Source: Aminobacter niigataensis
Lineage (GTDB): Bacteria > Pseudomonadota > Alphaproteobacteria > Rhizobiales > Rhizobiaceae
DNA: 64,000 bases
Assembly: GCF_014200015.1 (NCBI RefSeq)
Contig: NZ_JACHOT010000002.1
Location: 186,001 to 250,000 of the forward strand
Direction of reading: 5' to 3'
Shown: piece by piece, positions 33,166-41,805 of the stretch
How positions within the stretch are numbered: the stretch's first letter is position 1
Layout of the letters: the number at the start of each line of letters is the position of its first letter
Position numbers and translations under genes: made by a program
Notes under the pieces: generated by a model
Told to the model about the DNA's origin: nothing
The model's input: the letters and a program-made list of their open reading frames with translations, nothing else
The model's database searches: none

Positions 33166-33330
33166 ATGAAGAACAAATTCGTCGCATCCGTGCTTTCGGC
33201 ACTTCTCTACACCCAGGGGCTTCTAGGCTTTGCCGCAGTGGCGAGCGTGCTCCTGAAGGACAGGGCCCACGCCGAAACGATGCCCATCGTCGGAACGGCC
33301 GTACCGGCCGCAGCCGCGCCGGCGCGCTGA
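33166..33330 (+). CDS. 54-residue exported small protein
   Basis: This short frame codes for a 54-residue peptide starting MKNKFVASVLSALLYTQGL, with a basic N-terminus and a long hydrophobic stretch (about 5-30) followed by RAHAETMP and an Ala/Pro tail. It could be cleaved after AHA, leaving a tiny mature part. GGA is present a few bases upstream. It lies convergent to the atypical response regulator gene. No family is recognised. Confidence 0.45.
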   Translation: MKNKFVASVLSALLYTQGLLGFAAVASVLLKDRAHAETMPIVGTAVPAAAAPAR

Positions 33331-33352
33331 AATCTTGGTCGCCGCAGCGACG

Positions 33353-34075
33353 TCAGCTCGGATTTTCGGTTGGAGCAGAGCCGGCCTCCTGGCCGGCCGC
33401 TTTTGTCGGCGGATCGAACCTGTAGCCCGATCCGCGGATGGTGGTGATGCTTTCCGTATCGAGTTTGCGGCGCAGGCGCACGATGCGCGAGTCGATCGAG
33501 CGGTCGAAGGCATCGGCGCTCTCGGCCGGCGCCGCAGCCATGATGTCGTCGCGCGTCAGCACTTTCCGCGGCTGCGACAGGAACAGCTTGAGCAGGGCGA
33601 TCTGGCCTGGCGACAGTTGCTCCTCCTCGCCGGAACGATGCATCACCAGCGCCGACCGCAGGTCGACGGTCGAATTCTCCAGCACCACCAATTCCTGGGT
33701 GCCGCGTCCCCGGCGCGCCAGGAGGCCGCCGATGCGCGCGGCGAGCTCTCTGACATTGAGAGGGCTCTCCACGACATCGGCGGCGCCGAGCTCCAGCGCC
33801 AGCACCTTGTCGACCAGTTCGGTCGGCCGGCAGATCAGGATGAAGTCGGGTCCGCCCTCGCCGCCAAAGGCGCGCAGCAGGTCGCGGCCCTGCGATGGCG
33901 TCAGGCCATCGCCCACGACAACCACGTCGATGCCTTTGGCCGAAAGCAGCGACTCGGCTTCCCACAGCCGACGCGCCGTGCGCACGTCATGGCCACGCCG
34001 GTCGAGATGATCGGTCAGGTCGGAGGCAACGACCTCCGCTATGGCAACAAGTGCTACGACCGATCTTCCAGCCAT
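33353..34075 (-). CDS. Atypical OmpR-type response regulator
   Basis: The 240-residue protein has a receiver-like domain (1-115) and a C-terminal winged-helix DNA-binding domain with the SIDSRIVRLRRKLD and IRGSGYRF motifs. The receiver is degenerate. D56 is retained in VVVVGDGLTP, but the acidic pair at the N-terminus is lost (ALVAIAE), and the conserved Lys before Pro is S104. It may therefore work without phosphorylation. It diverges from the complete response regulator/kinase pair starting at 34275, with 199 bases between. Confidence 0.82.
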   Translation of the reverse strand: MAGRSVVALVAIAEVVASDLTDHLDRRGHDVRTARRLWEAESLLSAKGIDVVVVGDGLTPSQGRDLLRAFGGEGGPDFILICRPTELVDKVLALELGAADVVESPLNVRELAARIGGLLARRGRGTQELVVLENSTVDLRSALVMHRSGEEEQLSPGQIALLKLFLSQPRKVLTRDDIMAAAPAESADAFDRSIDSRIVRLRRKLDTESITTIRGSGYRFDPPTKAAGQEAGSAPTENPS

Positions 34076-34274
34076 GTTCCATCCCGCAGCGACAGTGTCG
34101 TCGCGACCATTGCCTGCCGGTCCGGTCTTGTCGCCGCTCCCAGGGGCAAGAAGATGCCGCGGGACGCGCTTGGCCGGGGATGGATCCCCAGTCTGGACGT
34201 CCGAAGCCTCTATCCGCCCCTAACGAGGCACAACGCCGTTAGCAACTGCCCACGCCAAATGATCACTGGACATC

Positions 34275-35054
34275 ATGTTTATACCCAATCTACTTTCCGC
34301 CGATAGCGGAGGCGAGACTAAACTGCGCGCTCGGATTGTCATCGTCGAAGATGAGCCCGACCTGAGGGATGCCGTGGCCGAGTACCTCGGCGCGAACGGC
34401 TTTGACGTGACCGCCGTCGAAAGCGCAGCTGCCATGCGGGCGCTGGTCGAGACCGAACAGTTCCAGCTTGCCATTCTCGACATCGCCATGCCCGGCGAAG
34501 ACGGCCTGTCGCTCGGCCGCTGGCTACGCTCCAGGATGCCCATCGGCATCATCTACGCCACCGCCGCAGGCACCGCGCTCGACCGGATCGTCGGGCTCGA
34601 GATCGGCGCCGACGACTACATGGTCAAACCCTATGAATTGCGCGAGCTTCTCGCGCGTGTCCGCAGCGTCATCCGGCGCGTGCCGCAGCCCGAAAGCTTC
34701 AGACAGTCGTTCCTCGCCGCCCAGCCGCCACGCCGCACCATCGCCTTCGGCCCGTTCCAGGCCGATCTCGACGGCCGCCTGGTCACGGGCAGCGCGGGTG
34801 CCATCATCGACATGGCCAAGAGCGAATTCGACATGCTCGAGGTCTTCCTGACCCGGCCAAACAGGCTGCTCAGCCGCGCCACGATCTCGGAGGCCATCGG
34901 TTTCGCCGAGGACCCCGAATCCTCGCGCGCCGTCGACATCCGCATCATGCGGCTGAGAAAGAAGATCGAGGACGATCCGGCGAACCCGAAATTTTTGCGC
35001 ACCGTGCGCGGGGAAGGCTATATCTTCTCCCTGCCAGGCAGCGAAGGCTACTGA
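34275..35054 (+). CDS. OmpR-family response regulator
   Basis: The 259-residue protein has a normal receiver (E25/D26 acidic pair, D69 phosphoacceptor in LDIAMP, K118 in YMVKPYE) and a winged-helix output with RIMRLRKKIEDD and VRGEGYIFS. It should bind promoter DNA when phosphorylated by the kinase encoded 26 bases downstream, with which it forms one operon. The ATG at 34275 gives a 17-residue leader; the receiver itself starts with ARIVIVEDE. Its signal is unknown. Confidence 0.9.
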   Translation: MFIPNLLSADSGGETKLRARIVIVEDEPDLRDAVAEYLGANGFDVTAVESAAAMRALVETEQFQLAILDIAMPGEDGLSLGRWLRSRMPIGIIYATAAGTALDRIVGLEIGADDYMVKPYELRELLARVRSVIRRVPQPESFRQSFLAAQPPRRTIAFGPFQADLDGRLVTGSAGAIIDMAKSEFDMLEVFLTRPNRLLSRATISEAIGFAEDPESSRAVDIRIMRLRKKIEDDPANPKFLRTVRGEGYIFSLPGSEGY

Positions 35055-35080
35055 CGCCTCCGGCCCCGCCAGGAACCGCG

Positions 35081-37168
35081 ATGACCTTGTTGACCGTCTC
35101 ACGCACCGACAATCCGTCGGGCACGCCGAGCCCCACAATTGTGGCGGGGCAGATCGTGCGTCGTCTGCGGCAGGCCCAGGATTGGCAGATCGAGATCGAC
35201 CATATCCTGGAATCCTTTGCGCGCGGCTTCGGCGGCCATCGCACCATCCTGTTCAGGCTGCGCGACCTGCCCGGCCAGGGCTTCGCGCAGTCGATCGCCG
35301 CCTATTGGGTCGACCCGAAGATCGACGCCTTCGCCGCGCCTCCGACGACGATCAACCAGGCGCTGGTGGAATCCGACCCGCTGCTCGAACGCCTCGCCGA
35401 GGAAGGCCGCCAGGGCAAGATCTTCGCCGGGCTGACGCGCGACCTGACCGGCTTCCTGCGCAACGATTTCGAACAGCAGCACATCAAGTCCTTCCTTTCG
35501 GTGGCGGTATCGGCACACGGCCATCTCTGGGGCACGCTGGCGGTCAACGATTGCATCGTCGAACGCAACTGGACCGACGACGAAATCGCCGCCCTCGAAA
35601 TCATCGCCGCAGCCCTTGGCGACGCCGTCGAACGCTCGCTGTCGGAGTATCATGTCAGCGAGATCATCCGCCGCACCATGTTGCAGGCCTCCCTCGACGC
35701 GATCATGGTGGTCGACGAGACCGGCTCGATCATCGAGTTCAACCCGGCCGCCGAAAAGATGTTCGGCTGGACGCGCGACGAAGTCCTCGGCAAGGATCTG
35801 CTCGATACGGTCATCCCCACCTACTACCGCAAGGGCTACAACAACGGCGCCGAGTACCTCGCCGGCCGCGGTTCGCCGATGGTCGGACACCGGCTCGAGA
35901 CGGTGACCCAGAATGCTGCCGGCGAGATCATTCCGATCGAACTCACGGCCAACGAGATGCGGCTTGCCGACCGGCGGCTGATCCTCGGTTCCATCCGCGA
36001 CCTCAGGGAAAAGCATCACGCCGAGGAAGAGATCAACCGCCAGCGCGAAAAGCTGCACCAGAACGAGAAGATGGCGGCCATGGGCTCGCTGCTCGCCGGC
36101 GTCTCGCACGAACTCAACAACCCGCTCGCGGTTGTTGTTGCCCAGTCGACGCTGCTGCACGAGTTTGCCCCCGACCCGCAAACCAAGTTGCGGGCCGAAA
36201 AGGTGCGCGCAGCCGCCGAGCGCTGTGGCCGCATCGTCAAGAGTTTCCTTGGCATGGTTCGCTTGCACCCCACCGCACGCTCCGAGACGGACCTCAACCA
36301 GGTCATCCGCGCCGCCCTCGAAGTGACCGCCTATGGCGCGCGTTCGAGCGGCATCAGCATCGACACCGACCTTGCGCCCGGTCCCTTGAGCGTCATGGCC
36401 GACGCCGACCATATGACCCAGGTGGCAGCCAACTTCCTGGTCAACAGCCAGCACGCCCTTGCCGCCGCCAGCGATCTGCGCAGCATCAAGGTCCGGACCT
36501 TCCGCAATGCCGACGGCAGCGCCGGTTTCTCGGTCGAAGACTCAGGCCCCGGCATCGCCGAGGCGATCCGCGACCGCATCTTCGAGTCCTATTTCACCAC
36601 CAAGCCGGTCGGCGTCGGCACCGGCATCGGCCTGTCCATCTCCAAAGCCATCGTCGACCGCCACAACGGCAAGATCTGGTTCGAGCCGGTGGAGCCGGCC
36701 GGCGCGCGTTTCGTCGTCGAGCTTCCGCCGATGGGGGCCGGTCACAGCGCGGTCATGGAATCCGTCCCCAAGTCGAGCGGCCTGCGCCACGCGGTCATCA
36801 TCGACGACGAGCCTGACGTCGCCGGCTCGCTGTCCGACATCCTCGAACTGATGGGCGTCAAGGCCCGCATCGTCTCGACCTGGGATTCGGACGCCGAAGC
36901 ACTGCTCGATCAGCCGGTCGACATCATCTTCTCGGACCTGCGCATGCCCGACCGGAGCGGCATCACCATCTTTCGCGAGATCGTCGGCAAGCAGCCCGAC
37001 ATGGCGCAGCGTTTCGTGCTCGTCACCGGCGACCTGATCGGCGCCAAGGCCGAGCTCGAGCAACTGCCGCCGAACCTCAAGCCGCACATTCTGGAAAAGC
37101 CGTTCAGCACCTTCGACGTGCGCAGCGCCCTCAGTGCGGTCAGCGACCAGGTCGCGGACAACGAGTAA
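35081..37168 (+). CDS. Hybrid sensor histidine kinase (GAF-PAS-HisKA-HATPase-REC)
   Basis: The 695-residue soluble kinase has a GAF-like region at about 20-190, a PAS domain at about 195-310 (EFNPAAEKMFGWTRDEVLGK), the phosphoacceptor H343 in SHELNNPLAV, an ATPase domain with N, G1 and G2 boxes (VNSQHAL, DSGPGI, GTGIGLSIS), and a C-terminal receiver with D619. No membrane helices are seen, so the signal is cytoplasmic. The receiver may be a phosphate sink or relay. AGGAA precedes the ATG. Confidence 0.9.
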   Translation: MTLLTVSRTDNPSGTPSPTIVAGQIVRRLRQAQDWQIEIDHILESFARGFGGHRTILFRLRDLPGQGFAQSIAAYWVDPKIDAFAAPPTTINQALVESDPLLERLAEEGRQGKIFAGLTRDLTGFLRNDFEQQHIKSFLSVAVSAHGHLWGTLAVNDCIVERNWTDDEIAALEIIAAALGDAVERSLSEYHVSEIIRRTMLQASLDAIMVVDETGSIIEFNPAAEKMFGWTRDEVLGKDLLDTVIPTYYRKGYNNGAEYLAGRGSPMVGHRLETVTQNAAGEIIPIELTANEMRLADRRLILGSIRDLREKHHAEEEINRQREKLHQNEKMAAMGSLLAGVSHELNNPLAVVVAQSTLLHEFAPDPQTKLRAEKVRAAAERCGRIVKSFLGMVRLHPTARSETDLNQVIRAALEVTAYGARSSGISIDTDLAPGPLSVMADADHMTQVAANFLVNSQHALAAASDLRSIKVRTFRNADGSAGFSVEDSGPGIAEAIRDRIFESYFTTKPVGVGTGIGLSISKAIVDRHNGKIWFEPVEPAGARFVVELPPMGAGHSAVMESVPKSSGLRHAVIIDDEPDVAGSLSDILELMGVKARIVSTWDSDAEALLDQPVDIIFSDLRMPDRSGITIFREIVGKQPDMAQRFVLVTGDLIGAKAELEQLPPNLKPHILEKPFSTFDVRSALSAVSDQVADNE

Positions 37169-37213
37169 GCGCGATCCCGATCCAAGCGCTGCGTAGCGAA
37201 CGCGGGTACGGAG

Positions 37214-37247
37214 CAAAAAAAGCCCCCACGGCCGAAGCCGCGGGGGC
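37214..37247 (-). terminator. Terminator of the 136-residue hypothetical gene
   Basis: GCCCCCACGGC and GCCGCGGGGGC form a stem (one mismatch), followed on the minus strand by TTTTTTTGC. It also faces the end of the kinase gene and may serve both. Confidence 0.7.
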
Positions 37248-37321
37248 AGGTACGCGCTGGAGGATCTGAGTGCGCGGCAGGGAACGTGCCACGTTGCGGG
37301 GCCGCCGCCCCGAACGCCTGA

Positions 37322-37732
37322 TTAGAAGATGTTGGGTGTGGTGCGGAGCGGCTCGGCGCTGGCAATCAGCCGCACCTTGCGTGCCTCGCGCATTCCGGTG
37401 TCCTTGGCGATAGCCTCGAGACAGATCTCGCTCTCGACACCCCAGGCCTGTCCGCGGCAGGCGATATCGGTCTCCGACATCGGCAGCCGATCGGTCTTTG
37501 GCGTCGTGCGCGCGCCATCCATCATGCGTGGCGCCGAGCCCATCGAGGCAAATGCCGGCCCGCTGCCCGGTGCCCAGGCCATCGACGAAAGCGAGGCGAT
37601 GACCAGCACCGAAAACATCGCCATCGGGTGCTCGTTCGCGCGCTGGCGAAGAGCCAGGCGCGGGCGGCGGTAGATGCGCGCACGCGGCTGGAACTGACGG
37701 TCGAATTCGGAAACCTGCTTGATGCCGGTCAT
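37322..37732 (-). CDS. Hypothetical membrane-anchored protein
   Basis: The 136-residue protein has a basic cytoplasmic N-terminus (about 1-35), one hydrophobic segment MAMFSVLVIASLSSMAWA (37-54) and a periplasmic tail. The tail contains two Cys in CRGQAWG and EICLEAI that could form a disulfide. I recall similar small proteins in rhizobial genomes, without function. GTG/ATG alternatives are not needed. It ends at its own terminator. Confidence 0.65.
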   Translation of the reverse strand: MTGIKQVSEFDRQFQPRARIYRRPRLALRQRANEHPMAMFSVLVIASLSSMAWAPGSGPAFASMGSAPRMMDGARTTPKTDRLPMSETDIACRGQAWGVESEICLEAIAKDTGMREARKVRLIASAEPLRTTPNIF

Positions 37733-38073
37733 TGGATTTTGCCTTTTTCGTTAAATTTCATTCCCCTGTTGATATGAAGATATCCGCACTTTGTAACACG
37801 CGGATGCTGATCAGCATCCCCTAATGCAACAATCCAGAAACCACAAAACCGGTCAGCAATACTGCCAAATCGGTCACAATAAGCCGTAATTTCCGTCACA
37901 TCAGCCAATTGCCTGTACCATTTTGAGAAACAGCCCGCGCGGGCCGTGTAACAGCTATTTCCAAGAGGCAGGAGAAATTCGAACCAAACGAAAGGGCCGA
38001 TGCAATTGCCTTGCATCAGCCCTTCGAGTTGGCACGCTTGTGCCGGATCGGCTCTGAAACGCCGGCTTTTCGT
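37733..38073. other. AT-rich intergenic stretch
   Basis: The region is AT-rich compared with its neighbours and holds spaced GGTCA/GTCA elements near 37850-37900 that could be a regulator site. The terminator for the minus-strand GNAT gene occupies the right end. No gene is supported. Confidence 0.4.
37992..38024 (-). terminator. Terminator of the GNAT/esterase/dioxygenase operon
   Basis: AAGGGC and GATGCAA pair with TTGCATC and GCCCTT with one mismatch; on the minus strand TTTCGTTT follows. It lies 50 bases after the GNAT stop codon. Confidence 0.65.
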
Positions 38074-38373
38074 TCAGCTCTTCAGCACATCGGCCCATTC
38101 GGGGTGGCGGCGGAACTGCGCCGCGGCAAACGGACAGAGCGGAATGATCTTTTTGCCCGCCGCGCGTGCATCTTCCACCGCCCGCGTCACCAACCGCAAT
38201 CCGGCCCCCTGGCCGCGGAAGGCGTCGGGCACCTCGGTGTGGTCGATGATGAACAGATGGTCGCTTACGGTCGAAAAGGTCATTTCGGCCTCCGCACCGC
38301 CAGCACCGCGGATGACATAACGTCCTTTGGTGCCACGATCCTCAAGCTCGATGGTGGAAAGTTCTTCGGTCAT
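38074..38373 (-). CDS. GNAT-like N-acetyltransferase (YidJ/Gcn5-related small type)
   Basis: The 99-residue protein is a minimal GNAT of the YjdJ/GTAC kind. It has the FIIDHTEVPDAFRGQGAG segment with the acetyl-CoA loop RGQGAG and the terminal IPLCPFAAAQFRRHPEW. Such small proteins bind acetyl-CoA, but their substrates are mostly unknown. It overlaps the esterase gene by four bases, so it is the last gene of a three-gene operon. Confidence 0.82.
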   Translation of the reverse strand: MTEELSTIELEDRGTKGRYVIRGAGGAEAEMTFSTVSDHLFIIDHTEVPDAFRGQGAGLRLVTRAVEDARAAGKKIIPLCPFAAAQFRRHPEWADVLKS

Positions 38374-38990
38374 TGCCCCTGCTCCGTCTTGGCGAAGAAC
38401 TGCTTCGCCGCTTCGATTTCGTTGGGCCGCACCTCGTGCCCGCCCTCATGCCATTCCAGAGTGACGTCCGCACCCGCGTCCCGCAGGTAGGAGTCGAGCC
38501 GGCTGGTGATATCGGGCGGGCAGATCGGATCGCGGCGTCCGGCGGTGATCAGCACGCGGCGTCCGGCCAGGCTGCCTTTCACGTCCGGCGCGAACGGGAT
38601 CAACGGGTGCATCAGCGCCGTGGCATCCAATACATCGGGTACGGCAAACAGCACCGAAGCTAGGATGTTGGCGCCGTTGGAGTAGCCCAGTGCGTAGACC
38701 GCCGAAGGCTTCTCCGCCTCGATATGGGCCTTCACGAACCCGGCCATCTTGGCCGTAGCCCGGGCAAGATCGTCCATGTCGTAGACGCCCTCGCCGGTAC
38801 GGCGAAAGAAGCGCGTGGCCCCCATTTCGGAAACGTCGCCGCGCGGCGACACGACGGTCGCGCCAGGTACCAGTTCCCCGGCGAAGCCGATCAGCTGGTT
38901 TTCGTCGCCGCCTGTGCCATGGAAGGCAAAGACCAGCGGGCTGCCCGGATTGCCGGGCAGCAGCTTGTGGATGTAGGCGTCCTTGCTCAT
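38370..38990 (-). CDS. Alpha/beta-hydrolase, MhqD-like carboxylesterase
   Basis: The 206-residue enzyme has FAFHGTGGDEN at the oxyanion strand, the nucleophile elbow GYSNG near 120, an Asp in ITAGRRDPICP and the final His in WHEGGHEV. That is the full catalytic triad of the phospholipase/carboxylesterase group. GGAGGGACCG precedes ATG 38990. It lies 10 bases after a ring-cleaving dioxygenase gene, the pairing seen in the MhqO/MhqD quinone-resistance system of Bacillus. The physiological ester is unknown. Confidence 0.85.
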   Translation of the reverse strand: MSKDAYIHKLLPGNPGSPLVFAFHGTGGDENQLIGFAGELVPGATVVSPRGDVSEMGATRFFRRTGEGVYDMDDLARATAKMAGFVKAHIEAEKPSAVYALGYSNGANILASVLFAVPDVLDATALMHPLIPFAPDVKGSLAGRRVLITAGRRDPICPPDITSRLDSYLRDAGADVTLEWHEGGHEVRPNEIEAAKQFFAKTEQGQ

Positions 38991-39000
38991 CGGTCCCTCC

Positions 39001-39933
39001 TCAGTCGCCCAGCGGCTGCAGGTTCTTTTCCAGATAATCGCGCAGATGCGCATGCTGTGCCGGCAGCTTCAGCGCCTCGCCAAGATGGGCCGTATCCTCG
39101 TCGCGGTCGAAACCCGGCTCGTTGGTCGCCACCTCGAACAGCACGCCGCCCGGCGTGCGGAAATAGATCGCCCAGAAATAGTCGCGGTCGATCACCGGCG
39201 TCACCTGGTAGCCCGTGTCCATCAGCGCCTTGCGCACTTCGAGCTGCTTGGCCCTGTTCTCCACCGCAAAGGCGATGTGATGCACCGAACCTGCACCAAG
39301 CCCGGCAAAGGAAGCCCCCGGCAGCGTCTCGATGTCGATGAAGTCGGCGCCATTGCCGTTTTTCACCGCCAGGCGCTTGGTGTTTCCGGACGTGTCCACT
39401 TCCTCATAGCCCATGAACCTCAGGAGTTCCTCGGTCGCGCCACTGTCGCGCAGGCGAAGCGAGGCCGAATGAAAGCCTCGGATCGCCTCGTCGGCAGCAA
39501 CGCCGCCCTTGACCCAGGGCGCACGCTGGTCGCCCTTGGCCTCGACGAGCGCAAAACCGTCGCCATCCGGGCCGGAAAAGCCAAGACGCTTCTCGCCGAA
39601 CGTCTCGTCGCGGGAGAGCCCGGTCACGCCTTCATCGGCAAAACGCTTTTCCCAGAACGGCAGCGTGCCTTCGGGAACCGAGAACACGGTCGTGCCTACT
39701 TCGCCGACGCCCGGGCGGCCCTTGCCGATGTTGGGAAACGGGAAGTAGGTCATTACCGAACCCGGCGTGCCGAGCTCGTCGGCATAATAGAGATGATAGA
39801 CATCGGGTGCGTCGAAGTTGACGGTTTTCTTGACCCGGCGCAGGCCCAGCTTGTTGGTGAAGAACCTGTTGTTCTCGGCCGCATCCCTTGCCATCGACGT
39901 GACGTGGTGCAGGCCCTTGATCTGGTTGAGCAT
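39001..39933 (-). CDS. Ring-cleaving dioxygenase (glyoxalase/VOC, MhqO-like)
   Basis: The 310-residue enzyme has two VOC repeats: GLHHVTSMARDAAENNRFF at the start and SVHHIAFAVENRAKQLEV in the second half, with a metal-binding FRTPGGVLFEVATNEPGF near the end. This is the type I extradiol/hydroquinone dioxygenase pattern found in MhqA/MhqO. It would cleave quinol or catechol-like rings and so detoxify quinones. GGAG precedes the ATG. It leads the operon with the esterase and the GNAT. Confidence 0.86.
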   Translation of the reverse strand: MLNQIKGLHHVTSMARDAAENNRFFTNKLGLRRVKKTVNFDAPDVYHLYYADELGTPGSVMTYFPFPNIGKGRPGVGEVGTTVFSVPEGTLPFWEKRFADEGVTGLSRDETFGEKRLGFSGPDGDGFALVEAKGDQRAPWVKGGVAADEAIRGFHSASLRLRDSGATEELLRFMGYEEVDTSGNTKRLAVKNGNGADFIDIETLPGASFAGLGAGSVHHIAFAVENRAKQLEVRKALMDTGYQVTPVIDRDYFWAIYFRTPGGVLFEVATNEPGFDRDEDTAHLGEALKLPAQHAHLRDYLEKNLQPLGD

Positions 39934-40033
39934 CGTCTCGCTCCTTGCTTTTGCCCCGGCCCCTGCCGCGGCGTTGGCATGAATATGGGCGCATCGATCG
40001 GCGGGGCATAGGCGCCGGTCGCAGAATGGTCTG

Positions 40034-40050
40034 TGTTCGTTTTGTGAACA
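40034..40050. promoter_or_regulatory. Inverted repeat in the divergent promoter region
   Basis: TGTTC at 40034-40038 and GAACA at 40046-40050 flank 7 bases, and GTTCACA recurs about 18 bases downstream. It lies between the divergent dioxygenase and sulfatase genes and could bind a regulator of either. Confidence 0.4.
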
Positions 40051-40164
40051 ATAGAAGCAGTCTCGTTCACACTTTGTGGCATGGTCCGTGCCTGCACAAA
40101 GGCGCTTGCACGAACCGGTGAATCCCGCTTCCTTGGCCGCGATTTGCGAACTTTGGGGACCAGC

Positions 40165-41721
40165 GTGGCAAACACCGGCCGACGAAAAAACATTCTGCTT
40201 ATCACCTGCGACCAGTGGCGCGGCGACAGCCTGTCGGCGGTCGGCCATCCCGTGGTGAAAACGCCCAATGCCGATGCGCTCGCCCGCGAGGGCGTGCTGT
40301 TCAAGCGCCATTATGCCGGCACCGCGCCATGTTCGCCGGCGCGCGCCTGCCTCTACACCGGCCTCTACCAGATGAACAACCGCGTCTGCCGCAATGGCAC
40401 GCCGCTGGACGACCGCCACGACAACATTGCCCGTGCCGCCCGCCGCGTCGGCTACGACCCGACCCTGTTCGGCTACACCGACGTCTCGCCCGACCCGCGC
40501 ACCCGCGCGCCCGGCGATCCGTTCCTGCGCACCTATGAAGGCGTGTTGCCCGGCTTCACCACCAGGCAGCTTCTGCCCGAGCACCAGAAGGCGTGGCTAT
40601 CCTGGCTCGCCGCGCGCGGCATCGATTCCAGCGCCGGCTTCCCCGACATCCATCGCCCGGCGGATGCCGATGCCCCTGAAGTCAGCAACGCGATTCCGGT
40701 CTATTCGAAGGACGAGACACCTGCCGCCTTCCTGGCCGGCGAATTCCTGCGCTGGCTGTCCGAACAGGACGAAGGCGAGCCCTGGTTCGCCCATGTCTCG
40801 TTCCTCAGCCCGCATCCGCCCTTCATCGTGCCGGAGCCGTTCAACACCATGTACGATCCGGCCGAGGGGCCGGCCTATCAGCGCGCGTCAAGCGTGCAGG
40901 ACGAGGGCGCAAGCCATCCCTTCCTCGCCTACCATCTCGCCCATCACCAGAAGAAGTCGAGCTTCATCCCCGGCGCTCCTGGCCTCGTCGGCGACTGGAA
41001 CGAGGATGAGTTCCGCGAGATCCGCGCGCTCTATTACAGCATGATCTCGGAGGTCGATTCCCAGCTCGGCCGCATCTGGCAGGGCATCCGGGAGAAGGGT
41101 GACTGGGACGACACCATCGTCATCCTCACCTCCGACCATGCCGAGATGATGGGTGACCATTTCATGCTCGGCAAGGGCGGCTGGTTCGACGGCAGCTATC
41201 ACCTTCCGCTCGTCGTCAAGGCGCCCGGCCACGATGCGGCGGCGGGCACCCAGGTCGACCATTTCACCAGTGCCGTCGACATCATGCCGACGCTGCTCGA
41301 CCTGATCGGCGGCGAGCCCTTGCCGCATCTCGACGGCCAGTCGTTGAAGACTTTCCTCGACCGTAATGAACCAGAGGTTTGGCGAGACGCGGCCTATTGG
41401 GAATACGACTTCCGCTCCGTCGCCGAAGGCACGACCGAGGCGCATTTCGGCCTCGGCTCGCGAGCCCTCAATCTCGCTGTCATCCGCACGGAAGCGGTCA
41501 AGTACGTGCATTTCGGCGGTGGCCTGCCGCCGCTGCTCTACGACCTCGCCAACGACCCCGGCGAATTGCACAACCTGGCCGGCGACCCCGGATGGCTGTC
41601 GGTCCGGCTCGAGTTCGCCGAACGGCTGCTCGCTTGGCGCGCGAGGCATCTCGACCAGTCGCTCGCCCTGTCCGAACTGACGGACGGCGGGCCCAAGGGC
41701 CACTTTGCCCGGCTCCCCTGA
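40165..41721 (+). CDS. Sulfatase / phosphonate monoester hydrolase family enzyme
   Basis: The 518-residue form starts with VANTGRRKNILLITCDQWRG, the metal-binding strand of alkaline-phosphatase superfamily enzymes. CSPAR at about 56-60 is the formylglycine site, close to the C57 that I recall for Rhizobium phosphonate monoester hydrolase. Later motifs are the SDHAEMMGDH metal ligands and GKGGWFDGSYHLPL. It should hydrolyse a sulfate, phosphate or phosphonate ester. A longer form from ATG 40081 is possible but its extra N-terminus looks unconserved. No signal peptide is apparent. Confidence 0.83.
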   Translation: MANTGRRKNILLITCDQWRGDSLSAVGHPVVKTPNADALAREGVLFKRHYAGTAPCSPARACLYTGLYQMNNRVCRNGTPLDDRHDNIARAARRVGYDPTLFGYTDVSPDPRTRAPGDPFLRTYEGVLPGFTTRQLLPEHQKAWLSWLAARGIDSSAGFPDIHRPADADAPEVSNAIPVYSKDETPAAFLAGEFLRWLSEQDEGEPWFAHVSFLSPHPPFIVPEPFNTMYDPAEGPAYQRASSVQDEGASHPFLAYHLAHHQKKSSFIPGAPGLVGDWNEDEFREIRALYYSMISEVDSQLGRIWQGIREKGDWDDTIVILTSDHAEMMGDHFMLGKGGWFDGSYHLPLVVKAPGHDAAAGTQVDHFTSAVDIMPTLLDLIGGEPLPHLDGQSLKTFLDRNEPEVWRDAAYWEYDFRSVAEGTTEAHFGLGSRALNLAVIRTEAVKYVHFGGGLPPLLYDLANDPGELHNLAGDPGWLSVRLEFAERLLAWRARHLDQSLALSELTDGGPKGHFARLP

Positions 41722-41732
41722 AACGCAGAAAA

Positions 41733-41750
41733 CCCGCGCCGAAGCGCGGG
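41733..41750. terminator. Bidirectional terminator
   Basis: CCCGCGC and GCGCGGG form a 7-bp stem with a 4-base loop. On the plus strand CTTTCT follows, on the minus strand TTTTCT. It separates the sulfatase and the PRC-barrel gene. Confidence 0.7.
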
Positions 41751-41805
41751 CTTTCTGGCTCCGGTACCACGCAACGGCTGTCGCGCGGTACTTGGTCCGC
41801 CGCAT

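Noticed and set aside
32649-33176. A 175-codon minus-strand open frame over the small plus-strand hypothetical
   Set aside because: No domain, odd composition and no binding site; the plus-strand frame has a better signal-like N-terminus, though itself tentative.
37729-38016. A 95-codon open frame in the AT-rich interval
   Set aside because: No binding site, codon use unlike neighbours, and it overlaps a terminator.
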